In this document: piece after piece, positions 24,937-37,206 of the stretch
Position numbering within the stretch: position 1 is the first letter of the stretch
Layout of the letters: each line of letters opens with the position of its first letter
Assembly (NCBI GenBank): GCA_947683425.1
Contig: CANTUQ010000108.1
Location: 1,364,001-1,428,000 of the forward strand
Source: Excoecaria cochinchinensis
Taxonomy: Eukaryota > Streptophyta > Magnoliopsida > Malpighiales > Euphorbiaceae
Direction of reading: 5' to 3'
DNA length: 64,000 nt
The notes under the pieces: model-generated
Told to the model about the DNA's origin: nothing
Seen by the model: the letters and a program-made list of their open reading frames with translations, nothing else
Database searches by the model: none
Program-made: the position numbers and the translations under genes

Positions 24937-26079
24937 ATGGTCAGAACCAAAAATCCCTCAACCTCACGCATTGAACAAGCTAGACAGGAGGCTGAAGAGG
25001 GAGACATATCTGCCACCTTTGGTGCTGGGTTCTCCATTTTCTCAGTTGACGAAGGAAGCAGATTTATTGCATTATACGACAGAACCATCTTGTAATGTAA
25101 GTTTTTTCCCACAAATCTCCTTGAACATGTAGGCATGTTAAACACTGTCAATGACATTCTCTCCAATTGTGGTTTATTTAGATTTGCAAATATGCAAGAC
25201 TCCATTCATCCTGACTTAATTTTAGAGTTTTATACTACTTTGAACAAGAATGAGAAAAATGAAAATTTGTTAGATTTTAGGTTGGATGGTAAACCTCATA
25301 CTCTGACATATTTCATGATGAATAGGATTTTTGGTTTTTCACAGAATGGATTAATTGAACCACCTAGATCCTTTAAGCCCAATGAGTTTTGGTCCTTTTT
25401 AACTGATTTGCAAACACCTTTTAGGACTAGAGATGCTAAATCACTGTTTATCAAAGATTTAAAATATTAGATTTTGCACAAGATATTAACTTCCTTAATT
25501 TTTAATAGGGCTGAATTTAATAGAGTTTCTTATCATGAATTGTTCTTGTTGTGGTGTGTGCATAGTGGTAAGTCCATATGTTGGCCTCCTTGGATATTCA
25601 ATCAATTATTGCAATGTGCTACTAAACATGAATCTCCTATCACACATGGGCACATCATATCTTCTATTGCAAGAAATTTAGATATTGATTTGCATGCTTA
25701 TTATAGAGATCGCCCTTGTGTTTGTTTTACTAAGCATCTTTTCGTACGTGGGGAAGTTGTCAATAATGATTTTCAGGAAATCACACCACATTCAAGATCT
25801 TGTTGGAGGGATCTTGCAGGCCCTTCTGGCCAACAAGAAGCAGAAAGTGAGGAGGAGCCTAGTGGAGATGCATCTATGCATGAGGTGTCTGTAGCACCTG
25901 ATGTTGGGTCATCTAGCCACAATGTGATGGCTATGTTTGAGCAAATTTTGCAGAACCAGCACACTATGCATGATCAGCTCTCATCTATGTCTCGATGTCA
26001 AAGGCGATTGGAGTATAGGATGGATAACTTTATTGCTCAATCTGGATTTGTGGTTCCATCACCTCCACCTTCACCATGA
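24937..26079 (+). pseudogene. Element E late ORF (Athila-type ORF between pol and the 3' LTR), two stops
   Basis: A single frame from ATG 24937 (MVRTKNPSTSRIEQARQ) to TGA 26077-26079 is interrupted by TAA at 25093-25095 and TAG at 25468-25470. It is about 380 codons. Recognisable phrases are FFPTNLLEHVGMLNTV, LPHTLTYFMMNRIFG-like YFMMNRIFGFSQNG, HHELFLLWC-like YHELFLLWCVHSGK and INLPPWIF-like WPPWIFNQLL. This resembles the plant transposon protein family found downstream of pol in Athila elements and sometimes called env-like. The C-terminus is acidic (EAESEEEPSGDASM) and then helical with a Pro-rich tail. No signal peptide or convincing membrane segment is visible. Function is unknown. The match to the Athila late ORF is from memory of the family. 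Confidence 0.65.
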
Positions 26080-27167
26080 GAAGGGAGTTCTTCTTACCTT
26101 AATCTTATTTCACCTTAATTTTGTTTCTTTCTTTTTCTTTTTCGATTTATCACATTTTTCCACATTGAGGACAATGTTATTTCTAAGTGTGGGGGAGTGG
26201 ATATGTTTGGATATTTGTTTGTATTTTATGTGTTTTTGTATGTATTTTGTATGTTAAGTGCATGTTTGTTGTATGTATTTGTTTCTCAAATAGGTTCTTA
26301 GTAAGTTTTATTATAAGGCATTGTTCTTTTGGAAAGATTTTAGCTTGTTAGATCATTTATCTTTTATGCTCATTTTTATCCGTTTTTCAAAATTTTTAGT
26401 ATGTGTTTTAAGTTTTTCAAGTTATTTTCTTTTACTTATTTCAATATTATAGATTATTTAGTCTTTTTACTAACCATGTTTTTAAAGTTAGGATTTTCTC
26501 ATTTAGTTTAAGATTTTAGGTTTCTAGTTGCCTAGTGAAAACTATAGCCATAATACTTACCCTTATTTCCTATCAATAATGGATGAGGACTTAGAAAATG
26601 AAAGAAAAAAATCACAAGTAGGATGGAGCATAAAATGCACCCACAATTTTTAAAAATAAATAGCAAAATGTATATCCAAAATTTCAAAAAAGTATGGGAT
26701 GGAGCGTAAAACGCACCCATACTACCTTCTCTTGCTATGCATGGGATTAAATCAAAAAAGTATACCCATGTAAGAAAAGGAAAAAAAAAAGAGAGAATGA
26801 AAGAAAAGAAAAAAATTCTAAAAATGCCATGAGATTGGATTAAGGGTAAGTGAGCTCAAAAATTATCCTAAAATGCAGCTAGCAACCTTAGAATTTTCAA
26901 CTTTATGATCAAATTTCTCTCTTTAAATCATGTTTAGTTTTTTGAGACTTATACTCTTAATGTTGGAATTAGTAAATTCAAGTGACTTGTTAAATTTTCA
27001 ATGCATTCACTGATATTATTGAGTGTTTGAGGTATTTAATCTTTTCAATCCTATATATGATATGCCTAATGAATAATATTGTATAATAAGATTTACTAAG
27101 TTGGAATTCAATTGTCCCATTCTTTTCTCTTGCTTAAGGACAAGCAAGGGGTATGTGTGGGGGAATT
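26080..27167 (+). other. Element E 3' untranslated region and polypurine tract
   Basis: The AT-rich non-coding sequence contains the near-duplicated phrase GGATGGAGC[AG]TAAAA[TC]GCACCCA (about 26621 and 26698). It ends in a purine tract GTGTGGGGGAAT (27155-27167) directly before the 3' LTR. Confidence 0.75.
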
Positions 27168-28757
27168 TGATAGGTGCCTAATTAATGTATTAATTAGTAT
27201 GTATTTTGTGTGAATTTAAGTAGTTAAGTATGCAAATCTGTTTATATTTCATGTATTTGTATTAGTTTATGTGTTTTTGTTCTTGTAGGATAAGTTAAGT
27301 GTAAAAGTGAGAAAAGAAGCATAAATGGTGAAGAAAATGCATGACTGGAGAAGAGGAGCAAGAGTCAAATAGAGAAGAAAGGAAGAGGAGCACAAGTCGG
27401 ATGAGGGGACACGACTCGTCCAGTTTGGCCAGAAAGAAAGCAGAAAGAAAAGAAGAAGAAAGAGAAGAAGGAATAGAAGAAGTGATCAAGTCGTGAAAGG
27501 AAGCACGACTAGGATAAGTCGTGCATGACTCACAAAAAGGAGCACGAGTCGTGCAGGTACAGAGACAAGAGAGAATCAAGGAAAGAAAAGACGAAGAAGA
27601 AAGGAGAAAAGGGGCTGAGACGTACAACATGAGCACGACTAGGAGGAAAGGACACGACTCATGCGGGAAGAGCACGAGTCGTGCAAATGCAGAGAGGAAG
27701 CCGAGAGGGAAAAGAGGAAAGAAAGGAAGAAAAGCAATACGTGTTCTATCGCGAGCGCAACATCAATCGCGATCGCAACCAAAAGTGACCGTTGGAGCAG
27801 TTTTCCTTCAAAAGTCACTTGAAAAGGCACCTTTTCCCACCAAGCTTTGCAACCATTTTGAAGGGACATTTCCAAGAAACACATCTTTTAGAACATTATA
27901 AATATTAGTTTAACTGTAATTTTAAGTGGTTGAATTTTAGTTAAGGAATTTTCTGTAAATTTTGAGAGTACATTTCTTAGAAATATTCTTAAGTTAGAGT
28001 TATGTTTTGAAGAGAAGATTTCTTACAAGGAAGAAGAGCATATTTGGTGAAAAGGAAAAGGGTTGAGAAATCTCCTTCTTCATTTCTCATCTTTTATTTC
28101 TTCTTTGTAATTATTGAATGATGCAAATTATGAACTTGAATCTTTAATGTTATTTTTTATTATTCATATCAATTTAGTGGTCTTGTTTGTAGAATTTTCA
28201 ATTAGTATTTTATGCATGATCATTATAGGTAAGAACTTAATTAAAAGATGAATTCTTACTTAAATCTAATAGAAGTTCATCATTGAAGCATTATTTGAGA
28301 GATAATAATGTTAGATGATTGTTATAGGTTGTTCTTTAATCCTAAAATTTGCATGTATAACACTCTAATCCATTAATGAGAATTATGAGTTAGAATTATA
28401 AATGCATGTTTTAGGCACTCTAATTTATTTTGAGAGAGTAAATTGAAATATTATTCAACTTGGCTTGCATGACAAGAATATGCTTATAAATCAAGAATAA
28501 TCACTTCAAGTTCTATTTGTTATTTTAGCATCATTAATCTATTTGTCTTCTTTGATTATCAATAACTAGGTTTAATTAGTTTATATGATAAATTAGCTTA
28601 GCAATCAACTTACCATTGTTTGATCATTGTAAACAAGATTAAAATTGAGTAGTAATAGTGTGTAAAATTCATCACATTTCTCGTGGGATCGATATCTTTT
28701 GTACTATTTTGGTACACCGTATACTTACGAAAATTAGCTCTTAGAAATATGCTAACA
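27168..28757 (+). repeat. Element E 3' LTR
   Basis: It starts TGATAGGTGCCTAATTAATG and ends ATATGCTAACA, 1590 bp. Its last 499 bp match 22118-22616. A CpG-rich cluster with GCACGACTCGTCC and GCACGAGTCGTGCA lies at about 27390-27780. Confidence 0.9.
27390..27780 (+). repeat. CpG-rich inverted-repeat cluster in element E LTR
   Basis: Copies of ACGACTCGTC, GTCGTGCATGACTC, GCACGAGTCGTGCA and ACACGACTCATGC are embedded in a purine-rich background. They are followed by TATCGCGAGCGCAACATCAA and TCGCGATCGCAA. The core GACTCGTG is shared in style, not in flanks, with the clusters in the Tekay-like LTRs. Confidence 0.85.
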
Positions 28758-29766
28758 ATACCTATAAATGTCTAGAAGAAGTCGAGACATAAATTTGGCT
28801 CTAAGACCCTTGAATTTAGGATTGAAAGTAAGATACTGATTTTGCGTGGGCAATGGGAGCATCTTTTGTTCCCAAGGCCATATCTCATAGAATATAAGTC
28901 CAATTTGCATGATTTTTATGTCATTGAAAACTTAACTTATATATGAACATTTGTTTAGAAGAGACTTTAGCTTTTAAAAATGATGTTTTCTAGGTGAACA
29001 AAGGATGGACAAGATGGACTATAGAACTTACCCTAATAGGGGTCACATAGAGGTAAGAAAATCCTGCCCCCCCCCCCCCCCCCCCCCCCCCTCCCCATGT
29101 ATATGGCTACTGGATTGTTAAATTTGCATGTAAATCATCTTACACGTTGGGTAAGGATTTCTGCCCACCGTGTAACCCATCCTGCCCACCATGTTATTTT
29201 TGTCCCCACTATGTAAATGCATTATGGAATTGATTTTTGCATGCTATTTGGTTTACATGACTGGCAAGAATTCCTACCCACTGTGTAACCTTCATGTTTT
29301 CATCCAATAATTTGTAATTTTCTTTCCATTTTGAACTAGATTTGAGCTTAACTTTTCTGGAACTTATCTGGCACATTTTTAATGATTTGGGAATGAAATG
29401 AATACATGGAAAATATGATGTGTACATAATAGTGTAGGTTATTCTGCATGAACTTTAAAATACGCAATCGAATTAAAAAAGGTATCAATTTATTGGTATA
29501 AGGGAAAATGGTGAAATTTGTTCATAATTACTTATAAGTTAAATGCATAATTATAAATTATTGTTGTTATTAAATTATGAGTAGAAATGAGTTGTTTTAA
29601 TTAATTAGCCTACTATGACTAGGACGCGGATAGATAGGCATTCCTATAGGAACCAAAATTGCTGCAGTCCTCTGTTCTATTTTGTAGACCCCATTTGGGT
29701 CAATGTTTAGGCCTCGATTGGGTCATTATTTTAGAGTCCAGTTGGGTCACCATCAGAAATTGATTT
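28758..29766 (+). repeat. LTR H (Tekay-like), middle part
   Basis: The stretch resembles the middle of the F LTR (phrases around TACCTATAAATGTCTAGAAG and GGCTCTAAGACCC, then GGATAGATAGGCATTCCTATAGG). It is cut on the left by element E and on the right by element F after gattt (29762-29766). It resumes at 49222. A 25-base C run lies at 29067-29091. No coding sequence is seen. Confidence 0.8.
29067..29091. repeat. Poly-C (poly-G on the other strand) run
   Basis: Twenty-five consecutive C are followed by TCCCC, within LTR H. Downstream the phrase CTGCCCACC[GA]TGTAACC is repeated. Confidence 0.95.
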
Positions 29767-32700
29767 TGTAACGACCCGATTTGGCCCTAGAAGAATTTCG
29801 AAATTTCGTTCGCTAATTCAAGAGTTTATGTGTATAAGAGAGTGTATTTGAATGAGTTTCCTATTTAATTAAGGTTAAAAGTTTTGCTATAAGAAAATTA
29901 TTTTGAGAAGATATATAAGTGGCTTGTGTGTGGGTTCTGTCGCGAGCGCGATAGTGTCACGGGTGTGACATAATGCCTCACAAGAAGCCTAATTGAGTTT
30001 GATTAATTTGGGATTATTTGATGTGTATCGAACACGTGGCGGCGTAGGAGTTTGACAAGTGGCAACATGGGAGTGTGACACTTGGCATGGGACTTTTGTT
30101 TTGAGTGAATAAATTAGATGAGTGGCATTAAAGTAAGTGGTTAGTGGCATTAAAGGCAAGTTGTTGGGCATTTATGTGAGAGGATTTGGCTTTATTTGGG
30201 TTGGATAAGGGTTGATCGGCCACTATCTTCATTATTCCTTTCCATTTTCAGCTTTTGGCCTTTGCTCTTCTTTTATTCTTTTGCTTTTTCTTTGGTTTTC
30301 TGTCGTGCCCCTTTACCTTGCCAACTATCTCTTCTTTCTTTTATTTTTTCCATCTCTTTTGATTGTTCCTTGAGTGAACCACTTGGATTGGTTTGAAGAG
30401 TAAGAGAAGGGTTTGGCTTGGTTCTTCAGTAGAGGTAAGTGTGATTTTATAGTATTGGTCTTCTTCTTCTACTTGGGTTTTTTATTTTTGGTTTAAAGTT
30501 TAAAGCTTGGTTTAAGTGTTCTCTTGGTTGATTTGTGCATGTAAGCTGTGGACAAGAACAGGGAAAGGGGAGGATTAGAACCGATTAGAGAGATGTGGTC
30601 AAGCTATTCGAAGGTTGGGATCGAGTGTGATTTTAGTTAATTTGCATGTGTTTGAGATTGAGTAATTTATGCTTGAATAGAGATATGTATGAGTTGTATA
30701 CTTGTTTATGTGTTCATTTTGATTGCTTGCAGTGTCCCTATGATATATGGTTATGATTATGAAATTTGATCATTTGCATGTGGGTTAATGACATTAGATG
30801 ATTGACATATAGTTTTTGAGTGTAAGATGATTTTGGGGAAACTCTGTTCATTTTTCATCAGACCTTCGTTTATTGTTTATGTCATAAGTATAGTTTTAGA
30901 CCTCTAAATTGAGTGATTACTAAGGCGTTAGAACTATAACTTCAATACTTATAAAAGTCTCAGAAATGAGCTTGAATAAATTCTAGCTCTAAGACCCTAA
31001 AAATTAGCCAAAATAAAAGTGTCTCTACTTTGGCCGGTTCATTTGAGCAGTTCAGATTGTGTAGATGATATCTGACGTTATAGATGTCCAATTGACCTAA
31101 AACTTGTCCCATTTGAAAGATAGCGTCCTAGGGAACAATGTTTAAGAATGACATTTTGCCTAAAAGATGTTGGTTTAGGCGACATAAGTTTGAGGTGAGA
31201 AGCAGTCTTATGAAGGTTCCTGATGGAGCATTCTGTCACGAGCGTGACAGAATAGGTTAGCAGAGTAATTTTCTTCTGGATTTAGAGCCCATGGTTGGCA
31301 AGAATCAATTCCCCACCTTTATCCTCAACTAATTTGTATATTTTTATATATTTTTCTTCCCGAATTGAACCCGTATGTCACCAAAACATTTCGGGGTCTA
31401 TACCATGCATGTTTAGGTTTATCAAATAATTATAAGATTAGTTATCTGTGTAAATAATTCTACGGCATAAAAGTTAGTGTTGAACACGACATGCCATGTG
31501 ATCTTAATTATTTTATAATGCTTGAGTTAGTGTAATGCATTTGGTATAGTTTATAGAGTCTTTTTGCAATCTGGCTTCTGTCGCAAGCTCGACTTCTTAT
31601 CGCGATCGCGATAGTGAACCCCTTCCTGCCCTATTATATTTCTGAAAAATGTTTCTTCTATCTTGCTTTGCATGTTTTCTCCCTAGTGCATAGGGTATGC
31701 TTACTTGTTCCTCCTTTACATTACAATTAGAGTTTTGTATTGAGAATTATTGACATGTTAGTGTTTTGAGTTGTGTTCCTAGTAGTGTCAAGTATTGAAT
31801 TCTGAGTGAGTTAGTCGAACCTGAATGGTCATAGTAGTGGATAGATAAGCATGCTTATAAAGGCACAGAGTGAGCTACCCATGACAGCCCCGTTTGGGCC
31901 AAGCGACCGACCTCCGAGATGGTCATTCTAATAGAGATAGAGAGAATGTTTTGAGACTTCAGTCTTCTATTTTGTAATGTACCTGTATCCACAATTAATG
32001 AGAATTCAGGCTACTTTATGTTTTGTAGTATTTTTTAGGCGACTGTGGGGTCTGTAGTGTACAAGAAGTGTAATAGAGACTTGCATATGTATAGATATTG
32101 TTATAGATATACATGAACATAGCATGGCATGGCATGATAACGCTATTATTTTTGCCATATTGCTTGAATATTTGCATATGAATATAGCATGACATGAATA
32201 TAGTAGAGACTTGTATATGAATATGAACATAATATAACATGACATCGCTATTGTTTGCTATACTTGGATTTTTGCACATGGAACTGATTAGAGTAAATGT
32301 TATCTGTTACAAGGTTGTGTATATGGTTATTTGTGAATGATACGACTAGTGATATGCATGTGATATATTTGTGACTTCGCTCGAAGTCTTTTGTTTCTGT
32401 TTATCTCCACTAAGCGTTATCGCATAGCACTGCTGTTTTTCCCATGTAGGTTTTCTGGATGCGATTAAAAGAGTTTACATCTGCATGTCATGGCCACTAG
32501 GGGCTTGTTGAAGATCTTTTTGTATAAGATAGAGTTTCCTTTTTATGTTTCGAGTAACATCATTATGTATATAGAACAGTATAGCATCAGATGTAAATAT
32601 TAACTGTTTTGTATATGTACCGAAAATGAATATGTAATAAGTATAAAAATTTTGTTTATGTACAGTTTATATATATGATATAAGAGCTTTTGTTTGGCCC

Positions 32701-32814
32701 AACTTGTTTATTTACTGTTATCGCTTCTGCCTTTGTGTATGCATGTGTACGAGTATATGTGTGTTTGGCACTTGGCACCTCGATATTCCTTCCCGGGGGT
32801 ATGGGGGTGTTACA
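29767..32814 (+). repeat. Element F 5' LTR
   Basis: It starts TGTAACGACCCGATTTGGCC and ends ATGGGGGTGTTACA. A TATA-like ATATATAAG is at 29911-29919 and a donor-like AGAG|GTAAGT at 30431-30440. Dispersed CpG-rich motifs TCGCGAGCGCGATAGTGTC lie at about 29940, 31236 and 31575-31612. The double hairpin is at 32410-32451. The short Ser/Phe-rich frame at 30196 is not convincing as a gene. Confidence 0.92.
32410..32451 (+). promoter_or_regulatory. Double hairpin module, element F 5' LTR (decayed)
   Basis: The first stem has one mismatch (CTAAGCG/CGCATAG). The second stem is largely lost (CACTG...CCCATG). The TAG|GT end is kept. Confidence 0.6.
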
Positions 32815-33033
32815 TTTAGTGGTATCAGAGCATAGGTTAGATGGTTCTGGTCTATAAGATATAGAGTATGGATTAAGTGTCAGAGTTTGTCTAGAGTCGT
32901 GGCCTGATGCAGATATTATCTTGTAGAGTATAGATAGAATCGAATTTGAGTGAAGTTGTTAGTAAGTATAGTCTGCTCATATGTATAGTAGCGGGGAAAT
33001 CTCGAGGATGAAATTTCTTAAGGGGGAGAGATT
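32815..33033 (+). other. Element F interior: primer site, short spacer, polypurine tract
   Basis: TGGTATCAGAGC (32820-32831) is the initiator-Met-tRNA-type primer site. CTTAAGGGGGAGAGATT (about 33018-33033) is the polypurine tract. The segment GGGAAATCTCGAGGATGAAAT just before it is a remnant of the last pol codons of autonomous relatives. The middle is homologous to the D interior (CCT[GA]ATGCAGAT followed by AGTATAGAT). There is no open frame. Confidence 0.9.
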
Positions 33034-35101
33034 TGTAACGACCCGATTTGGCCCTAGAAGAATTTCGTTCGGTAATTCGAGAGTTTATGTGTATAAGAGA
33101 GTGTATTTGAAAGAGTTTCCTATTTAATTAAGGTTAAAAGTTTTGCTATAAGAAAATTGTTTTGAGAAAATATATAAGTGGCTTGTGTGTGGGTTCTGTC
33201 GCGAGCACAATAGTGTCGCGAGCGTGACAGAATGCCTCATGGGAAGCCTAATTGAGTTGGATTAATTTGGGATTATTTGATCTGTATCGGACACGTGGCG
33301 ACGTAGGAGTTTGACAAGTGGCAACATGGGAGGGTGACACTTGGCATGGGACTTTTGTTTTGAGTGAATAAATGGGATGAGTGGCATTAAAGTAAGTGGT
33401 TAGTGGCATTAAAGGCAAGTTGTTGGGCATTTATGTGAGAGGATTTGGCTTTATTTGGGTTGGATAAGGGTTGACCGGCCACTATCTTCATTATTCCTTT
33501 CCAATTTCTGCTTTTGGCCTTTGCTCTTCTTTTATTCTTTTGCTTTTTCTTTGGTTTTCTACCGTGCCCTTTTGCCTTGCCAACTCTCTCTTCTTTCTTT
33601 TATTTTTTCCATCTCTTTTGATTATTCCTTGAGTGAACCACTTGGATCGATTTGAAGAGTAAGAGAAGGGTTTGGCTTGGTTCTTGAGTAGAGGTAAGTG
33701 TGATTTTATAGTATTGGTCTTCTTCTTCTACTTGGGTTTTCTATTTTTAGTTTAAAGTTTAAAGCTTAGTTTAAGTGTTCTCTTGGTTGATTTGTGCATG
33801 TAAGCTGTGGACAAGAACAGGGAAAGGGGAGGATTGGAACCGATTAGAGAGACGTGGTCAAGCTATTCGAAGGTTGGGATCGAGTGTGACTTCAGTTAAT
33901 TTGCATGTGTTTGAGATTGAGTAATTTATGCTTGAATAGAGATATGTATGAGTTGTATACTTGTTTATGTGTTCATTTTGATTGCTTGCAGTGTCCCTAT
34001 AATATATGGTTATGATTATGAAATTTGATCATTTGCATGTGGGTTGATGACATTAGATGATTGACATATAGTTTTTGAGTGTAAGATGATTTTTGGGAAA
34101 CTCTGTTCATTTTTCATTAGACCTTCATTTAGTTTTTATGTCATAAGTATAATTATAGACCTTTAAATTGAGTGATTGTTGAGCCTTTAGAACCATGACT
34201 TAAATACCTATAAAAGTCTCAGAAATGAGCTTGAGCAAATTCTAGCTCTAATACCCTGCAAATTGGCCAAAATAGAGGTGTCTCTACTTTGGTCGGTGCA
34301 TTTGAGCAGTTCAGATTATGTAGATGATATCTGAGGTTATAGATGTCCAATTGACCTAAAAATTATCCCATTTGAAATATAGCTTCCTAGGTAACAATTG
34401 TTAAGAATAAATTTTTGCCTAAAAAGGAATTTTAGATGTTATTTTAGGCAATACAATTTTGTGGTGAGAAGAAGTCTTGTAAAAGTTCCTAATGGAGCCT
34501 TCTGTCGCGAGCGTGACGGGGGTCACCAGCGCGACAGAACAGGTTAGCAAAGTGATTTTCTTCTTGATTTAGAGCCTATAGTTGGCATGAATCAATTCAC
34601 CACCTTTACCCTCAACTAATTTGTATATTTTTATATGTTTTTCTTCCCGAATTGAACCCGTATGTCACCGAAACATTTCAGGGTCTATACCATGATGTTT
34701 AGGTTTATCAAATGATTATAAGATTAGTTATCTAGGTAAATAATGCTACGGCATAAGAGTTAGTGTTGAACACGACATGCCATATGATCTTAATTGTTTT
34801 ATAATGCTTGAGTTAGTGTAATGCATTTGGTATAGTATATAGAGTCTTTTTGCAATCTGGCTTCTGTCGCGAGCGTAACTTCTTATTGCGATCGCGATAG
34901 TGAACCCCTTCCCGCCCTATTCTGTTTCTGAAAAATGTTTTCTTCTGTCTTGCTTTGCATGTTTTCTCCCTAGTGCATAGGGTATGCTTACTTGTTCCTC
35001 CTTTACATTATAATTAGAGTTTTGTATTGATAATTATTGACATGTTAGTGTTTTGAGTTGTGTTCCTAGTAGTGTCAAGTATTGAATTCTGAGTGAGTGA
35101 G
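33034..35101 (+). repeat. Element F 3' LTR, first part
   Basis: It is collinear with 29767-31818 and ends at gtgag (35097-35101), the duplicated target of LTR J. CpG-rich motifs recur at about 33195, 34503 and 34864. A donor-like GTAAGT is at about 33694. Confidence 0.92.
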
Positions 35102-36160
35102 TGTAGTGGCCAAATACCCCTTGGGAGGATATTAGGTCACCACAATGCATGCACATACAGAACACTCATGCGAAAGCGAAGATAAAATCATACAATCACA
35201 TGCAACGGAATAATGGTCTTTAACATAACAAAAACATGCCAAAAAGCAAACTCATATATTCGTTTATATATTCAAAATGAAACTATTCTTTTACATTATA
35301 ACATTTACTTTACATTTATATACTGTATACAAAATATACTTTGCTTTGCCATATACGTGTCCTATACAAAAGTCGCTTTACTTTTACATATGCCAAGCTA
35401 TTCCAAAAACTCTAGAACATGTATACAAAAAGACTTCAATATATACTCCTAGTGGCCATGACCTTGCAGATGTGCAACCCTCCGAACCTGTAAACCTACA
35501 CGGGAAAACACCCGTGCTAAGCGATAACGCTTAGTGAGGATATCACATATAAAAGACTTCTAACGAAGTCACAAGCATAATCATCAAGTATATCATTAGA
35601 CGATATGCTAATCATCTATAAGCATATAAGGATATAAGCATTTATCATACTTGTAACATACCAAGCATATAGTCATTCTGCTATATAACATATCTACTAA
35701 TCTCATGTAACCTATATCATGTTCATGTTCTTCTAACTCTAATTATCAGCTCATGTAACATATAATATCATGTCATTGCATATCATGTCCATTTATTTAC
35801 ATATAAGCATAAAAGCATACTTATAGTATATCTTGTACAAATAGTGACTTCTCCTATACATGTAAGCTCATATAAACGTTTAAGATATACGATAGCCATA
35901 TACTTCTCTAGCCATGTACTATAGCTCTTTAGCATTTATACATCTCTTGTACATATAGACATCATTTCTTATACATATAACAATATCATCTCTTGTACAT
36001 TTAACATCAATTCATATACTTTTACATTTTACATTTAGCCCATTGTCATAACATAAGTGGATACGGGTACATGTAGATACCAAGTAATGGTACCAAAACA
36101 TCTAGAGACCATAGTCTCAAGCCATCTAGAGACCGTAGTCCCAAACATCTAGATACTTTA
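35102..36160 (-). repeat. Solo LTR J, left part (3' end of the LTR in its own sense)
   Basis: On the minus strand this is the end of a Tekay-like LTR (…GGTATTTGGCCACTACA). It contains the double hairpin in reverse at 35494-35534. It is interrupted at 36156-36160 (cttta) by array D. gtgag flanks both ends of J (35097-35101, 48206-48210). Confidence 0.87.
35494..35534 (-). promoter_or_regulatory. Double hairpin module, LTR J
   Basis: Both stems are perfect (CTAAGCG/CGCTTAG and CACGGG/CCCGTG), ending TAG|GT. Confidence 0.7.
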
Positions 36161-37206
36161 TGTCACACCCCATAAGTGGCCTAATCGGAAATTGGCAATT
36201 TTCATTGGATATTTTAAGGACAATTGAGTCATCTATTAATGTAAGAGGATTTAATTGTAAGGAAATAATAGTGTTTAATTGCAAATGTCTAGTTTAGTGA
36301 GGAAAGAGTATTTTGACAAGGACTTTTTGGTAATTATTTTGGATCAAAAGGTAAAAGAGAATAAGTGGATTAGTGATTCTGGTGCATGTGTGCCAAGTGG
36401 AAGGAGGATGTGCACGTGGTGAGGGAAAGGACTAAAAAAGTTCTCATTCTTTTCTGGTTTTCTCTCACGCAAACCACATTCTGCCTTTTCTTCATTTTTC
36501 TGTTCTTCCTATCATTTGCATGTGTGTTCAGTCATTGTGGAACTAGGGTTTGAGATTAGAAAAGAAGTTACAGAAGGTAAGTGGCTATTGGTTTCGTGTG
36601 GTTCTTCTTCTCATATGGGTTTCTAGAGATTCTGTTCTTGGGTTTTAATTGTGGCTTTATTTGTTTGCAAGCATCTGAGGATTAAAGGAAAGAGAAAGGA
36701 AAAGGGCAAGATAGTGAACTGAGAGTGCAAGTGGACGTTTTTGAGCTTCGATACAGGTTTGGGAGTGTCTGTTCTTTATTGAACTGGGATCCTACTTGCT
36801 GTTTATTGTCAAAATTGGCTATGTGTGTGTTGTCTATTAAAATGCATGAAATATGTACTGTGTATACATGATTCCTGTAGAAAGAAGGAAGTTCAATATG
36901 TAAATGACATGAACATGCAATGAGATGAATATATATGAGTTTGAATGTGGAAAACCTGGAAAGTTGATATTCTGACATTGCCTCTGTTTAATTGTAAAAA
37001 TGTTTTATTTGTGTTATAAGTGCTGTGAATGTGCTCTGGAGACTTGAAGGTACGTATTCGAATTATGATTGCATGAAAAATGGTTTTAGATAAAGTGGAG
37101 TTTTGGATTTTAGAAATACTCTGTTTTCTGATTTTCTGGTTTTTCACGTTTTCTTTCTGGGAATTCTGGAAATTTGTTGGAGAAGAAGAAGTAGTGTGTG
37201 TAGAAG

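Larger units (their letters stand above)
22118..28757 (+). mobile_element. Element E: Athila-type LTR retrotransposon lacking pol
   Basis: The layout is: 3' part of the 5' LTR, a primer site with the Athila-type phrase TTTTTGGCTCCGTTGCTAGGGA, gag, a non-coding gap with no protease, RT or integrase, a late ORF, a polypurine tract and a complete 3' LTR. The 5' LTR is split by the CACTA element and its first part is out of view. E ends at 28757 within LTR H. Confidence 0.87.

Noticed and set aside
27295..27901. Frames of about 126 codons on both strands
   Set aside because: They lie inside the E LTR in a purine-rich stretch with CpG repeats. Lys/Glu/Arg-rich on one strand and Ser/Leu on the other, as expected from composition.
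30196..30396. A Phe/Ser/Leu-rich 66-codon frame, present also at 33455, that might be a membrane peptide
   Set aside because: It is a pyrimidine-rich leader in the F LTR directly before a splice-donor-like site. The second copy changes residues freely.
29767..33033. F as a truncated autonomous element
   Set aside because: The interior keeps both primer site and polypurine tract, the target duplication is perfect, and the related D has the same reduced interior. A non-autonomous family fits better than a local deletion.
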